This document shows, one piece after another, positions 44,051 through 52,555 of a stretch of 64,000 nucleotides of DNA. The notes beneath the pieces are model-generated. The model worked only from the letters and a program-made list of their open reading frames with translations. It ran no database searches and had not been told where the DNA came from. Source of the stretch: Actinomycetota bacterium (GTDB lineage: Bacteria > Actinomycetota > Actinomycetes > Actinomycetales > Microbacteriaceae); assembly GCA_947449765.1 (NCBI GenBank), contig CANFSP010000001.1:434001-498000 (forward strand), in the 5' to 3' direction. How positions within the stretch are numbered: position 1 is the first letter of the stretch; every line of letters starts with the position of its first letter. A program made the translations under genes and the position numbers.

Positions 44051-44788
44051 GTGGCTGACATCCAATTTCGTTCTGACGTAACCGTGGAGCTCGTGCGTTC
44101 GAGCGCTCACGACTCCGATGTGCTTTTTGCGGCAAGAGTGTCGACGCAGGGGGAGCAAACGCTCGAGGAGAGCCTCAAGGATCCCGCATCGGCCGACGAG
44201 GACGCCAAGCGCGATCGCGGTCTCATCAATTACCTGATGCGCGATCGACACGGCTCCCCGTTTGAGCACAACTCGATGACGTTCTATGTACAGGCGCCAA
44301 TTTTTGTCTTCCGCGAGTTCATGCGCCACCGCATTGCGTCATACAACGAAGAGTCGGCCCGCTACCGCGAACTCAACCCGGTCTTCTACGTCCCGGCTGA
44401 CGATCGCAATCTGGTGCAGCAGGGAAAGCCCGGGGCCTACGAGTTCGTGCCCGGCACACCCGAGCAAGTGGCCCTCACGCAGGAGGCCACCAAGCGCGCG
44501 GTTACCGTGGCGTACGAAGAATACGAACGGATGCTCGCCGCCGGCGTCGCTCGTGAGGTGGCGCGAGGTGTTCTGCCCGTGGCGACCTACTCGTCCATGT
44601 ATGTCACCATGAACGCTCGTTCCCTGATGAACTTCTTGTCCCTTCGCACAAAGCGCGAGGGTACCCACTTTCCCTCGTTCCCACAGCGAGAAATCGAGAT
44701 GGTGGCGGAAAAGATGGAAGACCTATGGGCGCAGCTCATGCCGCTGACCTACGAGGCGTTCAACCAGCACGGACGCGTCTCGCCGTAA
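44051..44788 (+). CDS. thyX: Flavin-dependent thymidylate synthase
   Basis: The RHRx7S signature is at residues 92-102 (RHRIASYNEES), with QWVR-type flanks replaced by FREFMRHR. The enzyme makes dTMP from dUMP using FAD, NADPH and methylene-tetrahydrofolate. The GTG has no Shine-Dalgarno, but TACTCT lies seven bases before it, so the message is probably leaderless. After the stop is a short degenerate GAGTGCCCCC tandem repeat. Confidence 0.96.
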   Translation: MADIQFRSDVTVELVRSSAHDSDVLFAARVSTQGEQTLEESLKDPASADEDAKRDRGLINYLMRDRHGSPFEHNSMTFYVQAPIFVFREFMRHRIASYNEESARYRELNPVFYVPADDRNLVQQGKPGAYEFVPGTPEQVALTQEATKRAVTVAYEEYERMLAAGVAREVARGVLPVATYSSMYVTMNARSLMNFLSLRTKREGTHFPSFPQREIEMVAEKMEDLWAQLMPLTYEAFNQHGRVSP

Positions 44789-44910
44789 TTCAACCCACGG
44801 CTGGTTTTCTCGGCGTCACCGAGTGCCCCCGAGTGCCCCCGAGTGCTCCTGGGTTCGCCCGAGTCCTCCCGCATTTCGACACCCCGTGTGGCGACCGGTA
44901 ACCTGTTGAG

Positions 44911-45891
44911 GTGAGTACCCGCGAAAATCCCTTCGGCCAAGTCATGGTCGCTCTTGTCACCCCGATGAATGGTGACGGCGAAGTGGCGTGGGACGACGTT
45001 GAAAAATTGATCGATGATGTCATCAGTAACGGTGCCGACGGCATCGTTGTCACGGGTACGACCGGAGAAACCAGCACGCTCACCGATGCTGAAAAGGTGA
45101 AGCTCGTCGAAGTGGCCAAGTCCGTCGCGGGGTCCCGAGCCAAAATCATCATGGGTGGTCCATCCAACGAAACCGCCCACGCGATTGAGCTGGTCAAGAA
45201 GAGTGACAGGGCTGGTGCCGACGGCATCATGATCGTCACGCCCTACTACAACAAGCCCACCCAAGCGGGGGTGCTCACCCACTTTCGCATGGTCGCGGAT
45301 GCGAGTGATCTTCCGGTCATCATTTATGACATTCCGGGTCGCTCGGGCATTCCAGTCAAATACGAGACCTTCCTCCGTTTGGCAAAGCACCCCAATATTC
45401 GCGCCGTTAAAGATGCCAAGGGTGACTTCAGTGAAGTCAGCCGCGTGCTCAACCAAACCGATTTGCTCTACTTTTCGGGTGATGACGCGAACGTTCTGCC
45501 ACACCTGTCGATCGGTGCGGTCGGCCTCATCGGTGTTACCGCCAATGTGGCTCCGGCCCCCTATCGCGCCATGATTGACGCGGTAAACCGTGGTGATTTG
45601 GTCACCGCGACCGAACAGCACAAAAAACTAGAGCCTCTCGTGCGCGCCGTGATGACACACGTGCCCGGCACCGTAGCGGCGAAATACATCTTGCATGGAC
45701 TCGGTCGCATTTCGACTCCGCGAGTGCGACTACCCCTGGTCGGTCCCGAAGACTTCGAGGCTGCCCAGATTGAGGACAACATCGCACTCGTCGGGTCACT
45801 TGACGGTGTCGATTTCACCAACTTCCGCCCGGATCGCAACGCCGCCGCCGGCGGAGCACTTCCAAAAATCGCAGGCACTACCCGCTTCTAA
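44911..45891 (+). CDS. dapA: 4-hydroxy-tetrahydrodipicolinate synthase
   Basis: The TIM-barrel lyase carries GTTGETSTLTDAEK (residues 49-62), catalytic Tyr139 in IIYDIPGR and the Schiff-base Lys167 in IRAVKDAKGD. It condenses pyruvate with aspartate semialdehyde, the first committed step to diaminopimelate and lysine. TAACCT six bases before the GTG suggests a leaderless transcript. The 326-residue length includes a C-terminal extension of about 30 residues beyond usual DapA. rnj follows 47 bases on. Confidence 0.96.
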   Translation: MSTRENPFGQVMVALVTPMNGDGEVAWDDVEKLIDDVISNGADGIVVTGTTGETSTLTDAEKVKLVEVAKSVAGSRAKIIMGGPSNETAHAIELVKKSDRAGADGIMIVTPYYNKPTQAGVLTHFRMVADASDLPVIIYDIPGRSGIPVKYETFLRLAKHPNIRAVKDAKGDFSEVSRVLNQTDLLYFSGDDANVLPHLSIGAVGLIGVTANVAPAPYRAMIDAVNRGDLVTATEQHKKLEPLVRAVMTHVPGTVAAKYILHGLGRISTPRVRLPLVGPEDFEAAQIEDNIALVGSLDGVDFTNFRPDRNAAAGGALPKIAGTTRF

Positions 45892-45938
45892 TCGGGCGGT
45901 GTGTTTCGCACGCGATTACTTTTACTCGAACGAGGAAC

Positions 45939-47615
45939 ATGCCAAACGACATTTACGACCCGCCCGCACTTGAGCCGGGCACCCTTCGCGTCATCCCGCT
46001 CGGTGGCCTCGGTGAGATTGGTCGCAACATGACCGTCTACGAAATCAATGGCAAGTTGCTGGTCGTGGACTGCGGCGTTCTCTTTCCTGAGGAGTCGCAA
46101 CCGGGCATCGACCTGATTCTGCCGGACTTCTCGCCCATTCGTGAGCGACTCGATGATGTGCTCGCCATCATCCTCACGCACGGACACGAAGATCACATCG
46201 GCGCGGTGCCCTACTTGCTTCGCCTGCGCAGCGACATTCCCCTGGTCGGCTCGGCCCTCACGCTGGCGCTTGTCGAAGCCAAGCTCAAGGAGCACCGCAT
46301 CGCCCCCTATACCCTCACGGTGACCGAGGGACAGCGCGAGAAGTTTGGACCCTTTGAGGTTGAGTTTGTGGCAGTCAATCACTCGATACCGGATGCGCTC
46401 GCCGTCGCGATTCGCACCGAAGCCGGTCTCGTGCTCCACACCGGTGACTTCAAGATGGACCAGCTCCCGCTCGATGGGCGCATTACCGATCTGCGCGCAT
46501 TCGCCCGTCTCGGCGAGGAGGGCATCGATCTTTTCCTCCCCGATTCGACAAATGCCGACGTTCCCGGATTCACACCGCTCGAGAAAGAGATCGGGCCGGT
46601 CATCGAGTCCATCATTCACCGCTCTCCCCGGCGCGTTATCGTCGCGAGCTTCTCATCACACGTGCACCGTGTGCAGCAGGTACTCGACGCGGCGGTCGCC
46701 AACGGCAGGCATGTGGCGCTGTTAGGGCGTTCGATGGTGCGCAATATGGGTATCGCCGAGCAATTGGGCTATCTCAAGGTTCCCGACGGGGTACTCATCG
46801 ACTACAAGAAGGCTGCTGACCTTCCGGACGACCGCATCGTCTACATGTCGACCGGATCACAGGGTGAACCGATGGCGGTGCTCGCCCGCATGGCCAACCT
46901 TGAGCACCAGATTGAAATCGGTTCCGGTGACACCGTCATCCTCGCGTCGTCACTGATTCCCGGCAACGAAAACGCCGTGTACCGGGTGATTGATGGGCTG
47001 ACCAAACTCGGTGCGAACGTGGTGCACAAAGGCAACGCGAAGGTGCATGTCTCCGGTCACGCCGCAGCCGGCGAGCTGCTCTACTGCTACAACATTTTGA
47101 AACCCAAGAATGTCATGCCGGTGCACGGCGAGTATCGGCACCTCTTCGCGAATGCCAAACTCGCGATGGAAACCGGTGTGGCGCGCGAGAACACGGTTCT
47201 CGCCGATGACGGCACCGTGGTTGACCTGCGAGACGGTGTCGCGCGCATCGTGGGCCAGCTCGACCTCGGCTTTGTGTATGTCGACGGCTCGGCCGTCGGA
47301 CAGGTCACCGACAGCGATCTGAAAGACCGGCGAATCCTCGCTGAGGAGGGCTTCATTTCGATCATTGTGGTCGTGGATGCGGCTACCGGCAAGATTATTG
47401 TCGGCCCCGAAATTCACGCCAAGGGTTTCGCCGAGGACGATGCTGTTTTCGACGAAGTGAAGCCCGCGATCGCCACCGCTCTCGCCGATGCCGCACACAA
47501 TGGCGTGCGGGATTCTCACGCACTCTCTCAAGTCGTCAGACGAACCGTGGGCCAGTGGGTAAACAAGGGTTACCGCCGACGCCCCATGATTGTGCCCCTC
47601 GTTATCGAGGCGTAA
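45939..47615 (+). CDS. rnj: Ribonuclease J
   Basis: The metallo-beta-lactamase/beta-CASP protein of 558 residues has the metal motif LTHGHEDHIGA, HTGDFKMD, DSTNAD and the beta-CASP segments VASFSSHVHRVQQ and STGSQGEPMAVLARM, with NVMPVHGEYRHL as the C-terminal metal ligand. It is a 5' to 3' exo- and endoribonuclease. The N-terminus PDIYDPPALEPGTLRVIPLGGLGEIGRNM is typical. GAGGA lies eight bases before the ATG. Confidence 0.96.
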   Translation: MPNDIYDPPALEPGTLRVIPLGGLGEIGRNMTVYEINGKLLVVDCGVLFPEESQPGIDLILPDFSPIRERLDDVLAIILTHGHEDHIGAVPYLLRLRSDIPLVGSALTLALVEAKLKEHRIAPYTLTVTEGQREKFGPFEVEFVAVNHSIPDALAVAIRTEAGLVLHTGDFKMDQLPLDGRITDLRAFARLGEEGIDLFLPDSTNADVPGFTPLEKEIGPVIESIIHRSPRRVIVASFSSHVHRVQQVLDAAVANGRHVALLGRSMVRNMGIAEQLGYLKVPDGVLIDYKKAADLPDDRIVYMSTGSQGEPMAVLARMANLEHQIEIGSGDTVILASSLIPGNENAVYRVIDGLTKLGANVVHKGNAKVHVSGHAAAGELLYCYNILKPKNVMPVHGEYRHLFANAKLAMETGVARENTVLADDGTVVDLRDGVARIVGQLDLGFVYVDGSAVGQVTDSDLKDRRILAEEGFISIIVVVDAATGKIIVGPEIHAKGFAEDDAVFDEVKPAIATALADAAHNGVRDSHALSQVVRRTVGQWVNKGYRRRPMIVPLVIEA

Positions 47616-47632
47616 TTTTCACCCGAGGAGAG

Positions 47633-47646
47633 TCGACACGCGTCGA
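47633..47646. promoter_or_regulatory. LacI-type operator in front of the regulator gene
   Basis: TCGACACGCGTCGA differs from the perfect palindrome TCGACGCGCGTCGA at one position. It lies about 24-37 bases before the ATG at 47670. TATGAT (47658-47663) is a -10 box ending six bases before that ATG, so the operator covers the -35 region. Confidence 0.8.
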
Positions 47647-47669
47647 TAAGTTCGTCCTATGATGTGGAC

Positions 47670-48710
47670 ATGGCAACACATCCGGTTCGTCCTGCAACGC
47701 GCGCAGATGTCGCGCGTCTCGCTGGCGTTTCCGCGAGTACGGTGACGTACGCGCTCACCGGTGAGCGGCCCATTTCTGACAGCACGCGCGAGCGCATCAT
47801 GGATGCTATGGCCAAGCTCGACTACACGCCCAACGTCATGGCTCAGGGGCTCGCTGGGCGTCGCTCTGGGCTCATCGCGTTGTCGTTTCCGGTGGGGGAG
47901 CGCGGATTCAACATCTCCGACTTCGAGTATGTCAAGAGCGCGACAGAGGCCCTAGAGCGAAGTGGCTATCAGTTGCTGCTATGGCCCAACAACGCGGAAG
48001 ATTCGGAGTCACTTCGCAAGATAGTGTCCCAGCGGCTCATCGAGGGCGTGATCCTCATGGAGGTCCGCAATCAAGATCCTCGAGTCGAGGTTCTCAAGCA
48101 GGCCGGCATTCCGTTCGTCTTGATTGGCCGCACTGAAGACGAGCGTTCGCTCACCTGGGCGGATGCTGATTTTGCTGGATGGGGTCCGCTCGCGGTCGAG
48201 CATCTCGCTCAACTCGGTCACCACCACCTTGCGGTTATTGGCCAGGGGCCCGAGTTTTACAGCTTTGGCTACGGTCCGGTCGTGCGTACTGAGGGTGAAC
48301 TACTGCGGTCAGCGCACGAGCACGACATGCGGGTCGACATTTATCGATTGGATGCGCATCTGCGCGATGGACGTGAACTCGTCGAAAAGTTGATGTCTCA
48401 GGCCGACCACCCCTCAGCGCTGCTGGGGTTCAATGAGCCCGCGATGATTGGTGCGCTGGAGGCCGTGACGGCGGCCGGACTGAGCGTGCCGCGCGACATA
48501 TCCATCATTCACTTCGGTATCTCGGCGGAATCGGCCGAAGCCACCGTTCCGGCGCAAACCACCATAGGTGTTGACGGCCCTCTTCTCGCGGAAAGAGCAA
48601 CTGAATTTTTGATTCAGCGCATGCGCACACCCGAAGCCCAGCCCCAACATTTTCTTGCCCCGCCGATTCTCATCGATCGCGGCAGCACGGCCCCTTTTCA
48701 GTCTCGGTAA
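47670..48710 (+). CDS. LacI family transcriptional regulator of the alpha-glucoside genes
   Basis: The N-terminal helix-turn-helix and hinge read TRADVARLAGVSASTVTYALTGERPISDSTRERI and YTPNVMAQGL. The periplasmic-binding-like effector domain fills the rest. ATG 47670 is preferred over GTG 47664 because TATGAT stands exactly six bases before it, indicating a leaderless start. The same palindrome found before this gene occurs before the binding protein gene and the glucosidase, so it should repress all three and release on binding sugar. Confidence 0.88.
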   Translation: MATHPVRPATRADVARLAGVSASTVTYALTGERPISDSTRERIMDAMAKLDYTPNVMAQGLAGRRSGLIALSFPVGERGFNISDFEYVKSATEALERSGYQLLLWPNNAEDSESLRKIVSQRLIEGVILMEVRNQDPRVEVLKQAGIPFVLIGRTEDERSLTWADADFAGWGPLAVEHLAQLGHHHLAVIGQGPEFYSFGYGPVVRTEGELLRSAHEHDMRVDIYRLDAHLRDGRELVEKLMSQADHPSALLGFNEPAMIGALEAVTAAGLSVPRDISIIHFGISAESAEATVPAQTTIGVDGPLLAERATEFLIQRMRTPEAQPQHFLAPPILIDRGSTAPFQSR

Positions 48711-48855
48711 GCACCACACCAGCCACTCCCAACACATCGCTCGGCGCAGACCTCGAGTGTGTAGCTGCCGAGCTCTGCCGAGCTCTCCGGAGCTCTGCGG
48801 AGACCTGAGAATTGTCACGGATTGGTCACGATTAATGACGCATCGCAAATCATGC

Positions 48856-48911
48856 TTGCGTATTTTGGCGGGACGGTAGTAGATTGTCTCCAATGTATCG
48901 ACGCGCGTCGA
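48856..48911 (+). promoter_or_regulatory. Promoter and operator of the sugar-binding protein operon
   Basis: TTGCGT (48856-48861) and TAGATT (48880-48885), 18 bases apart, form a likely promoter. The perfect palindrome TCGACGCGCGTCGA at 48898-48911 lies just downstream of the expected transcription start, where a bound LacI-type repressor blocks elongation. The remaining ~145 bases of the gap after the regulator hold only imperfect GAGCTC repeats. Confidence 0.75.
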
Positions 48912-48987
48912 CTGGCGCCGTCGAGACACCTTGAAGCACCAAGGAAGTTGCGCGACACAAGTCGCCAATGAGAAAGGTAATTATTCA

Positions 48988-50271
48988 ATGAAGAAATCAA
49001 CGAAGACTGGGATCAAGGTTGCTGCGGTAGCAGCAGCTGGCGCCCTTGCCTTTGCTGGCCTCACCGGTTGTGCCGGCGGTGGCAGCAAGACCTTCACTGT
49101 CTGGTGGTACTCGGGCGAAGACACCGCTCAGTACAAGGCCTGGACCGCAGCTCTCGAAGAGTTCAAGACGCTGCACCCAGACATCACGGTGAAGTTCGAG
49201 TTCAAGACCTGGGAGCAGATTGAGAAGTCGGGTAACTCGATTCTCGACTCCGACAAGGCTCCTGACCTCTCCGAGTGGAACAAGGGTAACGGAACTGCTG
49301 GTGCAGCATCCAACGCCGGTCTGCTCAAGAACCTCAACGACTACGCAGGCAAGTACGGTTGGGACAAGAGCCTCCCGCTGTCTGCTCAGGCAGTCGGACG
49401 CTACACCAACGGCCTCATGGGTCAGGGAGACCTCTACGGTGTTCCTACCTACGGTGAGTACGTCGGTTACTTCGTCAACGACGACCTTCTCAAGGCAAGC
49501 GGCATCGACGCTGCTACCCTGACCGACGACGCAGCCTTCACGGCAGCTCTTGACAAGCTCAAGGGTGCAGGCGTTCAGCCGATCAGCGCAGCTGACTACA
49601 TGCTGGTTCACCTTGCGTACAACATGACGCTCAACAAGGCTGACCAGGACTGGGTGAATTCGTACCAGTTCTTCACCTCGCCGGTTGACTTCAACGACGA
49701 GCAGTTCACCTACGCATCTGAGACCATCAAGAAGTGGGTTGACGCAGGTTACATCCCCGCTTCGGCATCGGGTGCAACCGCAGATGACGCTGTCGCCGCC
49801 TTCACCAGCGGTAAGGCTGCATTCATGCCTGGTGGAACCTGGCTTGACTCGACCGTTGCAGGTGCTGCCACCTTCAACTGGAGCAAGATTCTCGCTCCGG
49901 GCAACGCCGTGTCGACTGGTTCGGCTGGTAACGTCTGGGTGATCCCGGAGAAGGGTCACAACGCTGACCTCGCTGCCGAGTTCATCAACCTGACGCTGTC
50001 AGAGAAGTACCAGAACATGATGGCTGACGACGGTGGTCTTCCGCTGCTCGCAACCACGACCCCGACCGACCCGACCACGCTGAAGACGCTCCCGCTCTTC
50101 CAGCAGCTCGTGGCCGACAACGGTCTCGGTTTCTACCCTGACTGGCCCGTCTCGGGTTACTACGACGTTCTCAAGGCTTCGGTCATTGACCTCGTCGCAG
50201 GTAACACCACCCCGGCTCAGTACCGCGAAGCTATTGGTGCGTTCTATAACGACAACAAGCCCGCGAACTAA
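48988..50271 (+). CDS. Sugar ABC transporter substrate-binding lipoprotein
   Basis: The signal peptide ends in a lipobox, FAGLTGC, so Cys is lipidated near residue 28. The family 1 binding-protein pattern follows (TFTVWWYSGEDTAQYKAW, AFTSGKAAFMPGGTW, ADLAAEFINLTLSEKY). It captures an alpha-glucoside or similar sugar outside the membrane for the two permeases downstream. The ATG at 48988 has GAAAGG ahead of it. A 14-bp stem-loop after the stop probably reduces expression of the permeases relative to this gene. Confidence 0.92.
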   Translation: MKKSTKTGIKVAAVAAAGALAFAGLTGCAGGGSKTFTVWWYSGEDTAQYKAWTAALEEFKTLHPDITVKFEFKTWEQIEKSGNSILDSDKAPDLSEWNKGNGTAGAASNAGLLKNLNDYAGKYGWDKSLPLSAQAVGRYTNGLMGQGDLYGVPTYGEYVGYFVNDDLLKASGIDAATLTDDAAFTAALDKLKGAGVQPISAADYMLVHLAYNMTLNKADQDWVNSYQFFTSPVDFNDEQFTYASETIKKWVDAGYIPASASGATADDAVAAFTSGKAAFMPGGTWLDSTVAGAATFNWSKILAPGNAVSTGSAGNVWVIPEKGHNADLAAEFINLTLSEKYQNMMADDGGLPLLATTTPTDPTTLKTLPLFQQLVADNGLGFYPDWPVSGYYDVLKASVIDLVAGNTTPAQYREAIGAFYNDNKPAN

Positions 50272-50290
50272 TCAGTAACCACTGATACGA

Positions 50291-50333
50291 GAAGCCCCGG
50301 TGCGTGCGCCATGAGGTGTCGCACCGGGGCTTC
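50291..50333 (+). terminator. Intercistronic stem-loop after the binding protein gene
   Basis: GAAGCCCCGGTGCG (50291-50304) and CGCACCGGGGCTTC (50320-50333) form a perfect 14-bp stem, followed by TCTCCCTT. It likely acts as a partial terminator or an mRNA stabiliser inside the transporter operon. The ~155 bases after it hold only the ribosome binding site of the first permease gene. Confidence 0.82.
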
Positions 50334-50491
50334 TCTCCCTTAGCACTGTCAACTAAAGCGACTAACTATCCCTTTCAAGTTGGAATGCGTCGTCGTGAGA
50401 CCGTTTCCTTGACATCACGATTCCACGCAGTAACGTTGTAAACCCGAGCGCTCCTCACATGTAGTTGCTCTTCATCGACAAAGAGGTCACG

Positions 50492-51436
50492 ATGACATCG
50501 GTTGCTCCCCGCGTGCGCAAGGCCGAAAAAGCCCCCAAGTCGCCGATGCAGGACACCTATTGGCCCTGGATTGTGCCGGGGATCCTGCTGTTCGTCTTTA
50601 TCGTTGTCGTTCCATTCTTTTGGAACATCTACCTGAGCTTCACCAAGTGGAACGGTCTTGGCAGCCCCAAATGGATCGGCGCCAATAACTACGTCAAGCT
50701 CATGGGCGACGATGTCTTCTGGCAGTCATTCCTGCACTCCATCGTCTTCATCATCTCGATGGCAATCATCCCGACCGTTCTTGGATTGCTCATCTCTTCG
50801 GCCCTGTTCGACTACCTCTCGCCCCGTTTCGGAAACCGTGTTTCGACGGTCATGCGTGCTGGCTTCTTCTTGCCACAGATCATCCCCATTGCCATCGCCG
50901 GTTTGCTCTGGTCGTGGATGCTCTCCAGCCAATACGGAATCATCAACGTCACTCTTGTGCAGTGGGGGATTGTTCCATCTACGGATGAGGCTCCCAACTG
51001 GCTCGGTAACGCATCCCTAGCAATGTTGAGCGTGAACGTCGTGCTCATCTGGATTCAGCTCGGCTACACGATTGTGGTCTTCATGTCGGGTCTCGCTCGA
51101 GGTGACCAGTCGATTCACGAAGCGGCTGCAATTGACGGCGCAACCTGGTTCCAGCGTTTCCGCATGATCACCATCAATCAACTCCGACCAGAAATCGCGG
51201 TTGTGCTCCTCACCACCACGGTAGCGGCGCTCAAGGTTTTCGCTCCGATCTATGTGATGACCCAGGGTGGTCCGGGTTCGGCAACCAACGTGCCCGCCTA
51301 CTTCTCCTACTTCAACTTCATCCAGACCAGCAACGTCGGATACGGTGCGGCGATTTCCACCGTCCTCGCCATCATCCTCATCGTGTTGGCCATCTTCCTG
51401 CTCCGCATGCAAACCAGACAGCAGGGAAATAACTGA
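50492..51436 (+). CDS. Sugar ABC transporter permease (MalF-like)
   Basis: The protein has six transmembrane segments and the binding-protein-dependent EAA loop HEAAAIDGATWFQRFRMITINQLRP, where the ATPase docks. Start ATG 50492 has AGAGGT upstream; the frame opens at TTG 50465. It pairs with the next permease, which overlaps by one base. No ATPase is encoded here, so a shared MsiK/UgpC-type ATPase elsewhere must power it. Confidence 0.92.
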   Translation: MTSVAPRVRKAEKAPKSPMQDTYWPWIVPGILLFVFIVVVPFFWNIYLSFTKWNGLGSPKWIGANNYVKLMGDDVFWQSFLHSIVFIISMAIIPTVLGLLISSALFDYLSPRFGNRVSTVMRAGFFLPQIIPIAIAGLLWSWMLSSQYGIINVTLVQWGIVPSTDEAPNWLGNASLAMLSVNVVLIWIQLGYTIVVFMSGLARGDQSIHEAAAIDGATWFQRFRMITINQLRPEIAVVLLTTTVAALKVFAPIYVMTQGGPGSATNVPAYFSYFNFIQTSNVGYGAAISTVLAIILIVLAIFLLRMQTRQQGNN

Positions 51437-52395
51437 TGAGCACGACAACTTCTTCGGCACGCAACGGAAAAGGTAACACCGTGAATTCTGCATCGGGCGC
51501 ATCCAAGGCACTCTCCGAGATGACTCCCCAGGAACTGCGCAAGCTCTCCAAGCGCGGTCAAGGTGGATTCAACAAGCGAACCTTTGGATCATGGGCGTGG
51601 CTCATCATCATCTTGGTCGCTGCTATCGCCTGGATTTCGCCGCTGTACCTTGCATTTGTCAACTCGGTGAAATCAACCACAGAGTATGACACCACGGGAC
51701 CACTGAGCCTGCCAACCTATATTGACTTCAACAACATCATCCACTTCTGGAACAAGGCAAACTTCACCGAAAAACTCTGGAACTCGTTCCAAATCAGTTT
51801 CTTTGTGGCCATCTTGGGTGTGCTGATTTCGTTCCTCACGGCTTACGCCATCGGAATCGGAAAAATCCGTGGTCGGTTCTGGATTCTGGCGCTATTCATG
51901 GTGGCCTTTACCATTCCGGGTGAGGCGCTGATGTACCCCCTCCTGCGCATGATGAAAATGATCGGTCTGTACGACAACATTTACTCACTAGTCATTATTT
52001 TCTCTGTGCTCTTGAGCGCGTTTGGAACCTATCTGCTCTCGTCGGTCCTTTCGGACTTTCCGACTGAGCTTCTCGAAGCGGCCAAGATTGACGGAGCAGG
52101 AAGCTTCCGTTTGCTCCGAAGTGTGGTTTTTCCGTTGACCCGTCCCACGCTGCTGGTCCTTATGGTCTTCTTCTTCATCTGGACGTGGAACGAGTTCCTG
52201 TTACCTCTCGTGATGCTTCCATCCAACTCGAGCCAGACCGTCTCGCTTTCGATGGGGCTCGCGTCGGGGCAGTACACCTCGGAGCCGACTCAGCAGGCGG
52301 CAGCGGCCCTCGTGGGTATCCTGCCAACCCTGCTGTTCTTCTTGATCTTCCAGCGCACTCTGCTTAAGGGTGTCACGATGGGTTCGGTCAAGTAA
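51436..52395 (+). CDS. Sugar ABC transporter permease (MalG-like)
   Basis: The 319-residue protein has an extended cytoplasmic N-terminus (about 45 residues) and six hydrophobic segments. The EAA loop reads LEAAKIDGAGSFRLLRSVVFPLTRP. LYDNIYSLVIIF and WTWNEFLLPLVML are typical of MalG-type partners. The ATG overlaps the preceding TGA (TGATG). Function depends on the shared ATPase not in this window. Confidence 0.93.
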   Translation: MSTTTSSARNGKGNTVNSASGASKALSEMTPQELRKLSKRGQGGFNKRTFGSWAWLIIILVAAIAWISPLYLAFVNSVKSTTEYDTTGPLSLPTYIDFNNIIHFWNKANFTEKLWNSFQISFFVAILGVLISFLTAYAIGIGKIRGRFWILALFMVAFTIPGEALMYPLLRMMKMIGLYDNIYSLVIIFSVLLSAFGTYLLSSVLSDFPTELLEAAKIDGAGSFRLLRSVVFPLTRPTLLVLMVFFFIWTWNEFLLPLVMLPSNSSQTVSLSMGLASGQYTSEPTQQAAAALVGILPTLLFFLIFQRTLLKGVTMGSVK

Positions 52396-52486
52396 CGAGC
52401 GCGCGCGGGTCACGTGACTCGCGTCGGGTGAGCGGCGGAGGGGATCGCTCACCCACCCTCCACAATTCAATTAGTCTTGGGTGTAG

Positions 52487-52500
52487 TCGACGCGCGTCGA
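52487..52500. promoter_or_regulatory. LacI-type operator before the glucosidase gene
   Basis: This is a perfect TCGACGCGCGTCGA palindrome identical to the site at 48898. The 160-bp gap between the permease and the glucosidase holds it and a GAAGGA ribosome binding site. Confidence 0.82.
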
Positions 52501-52555
52501 TTCTTCCCAAAACCGCGGGCCGCATCGCCCGCGACATCGATTCGAAGGACATTTC

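Noticed and set aside
44806-44880. GAGTGCCCCC short tandem repeat after thyX
   Set aside because: It has only two or three degenerate units with no sign of function; it is noted as low-complexity sequence.
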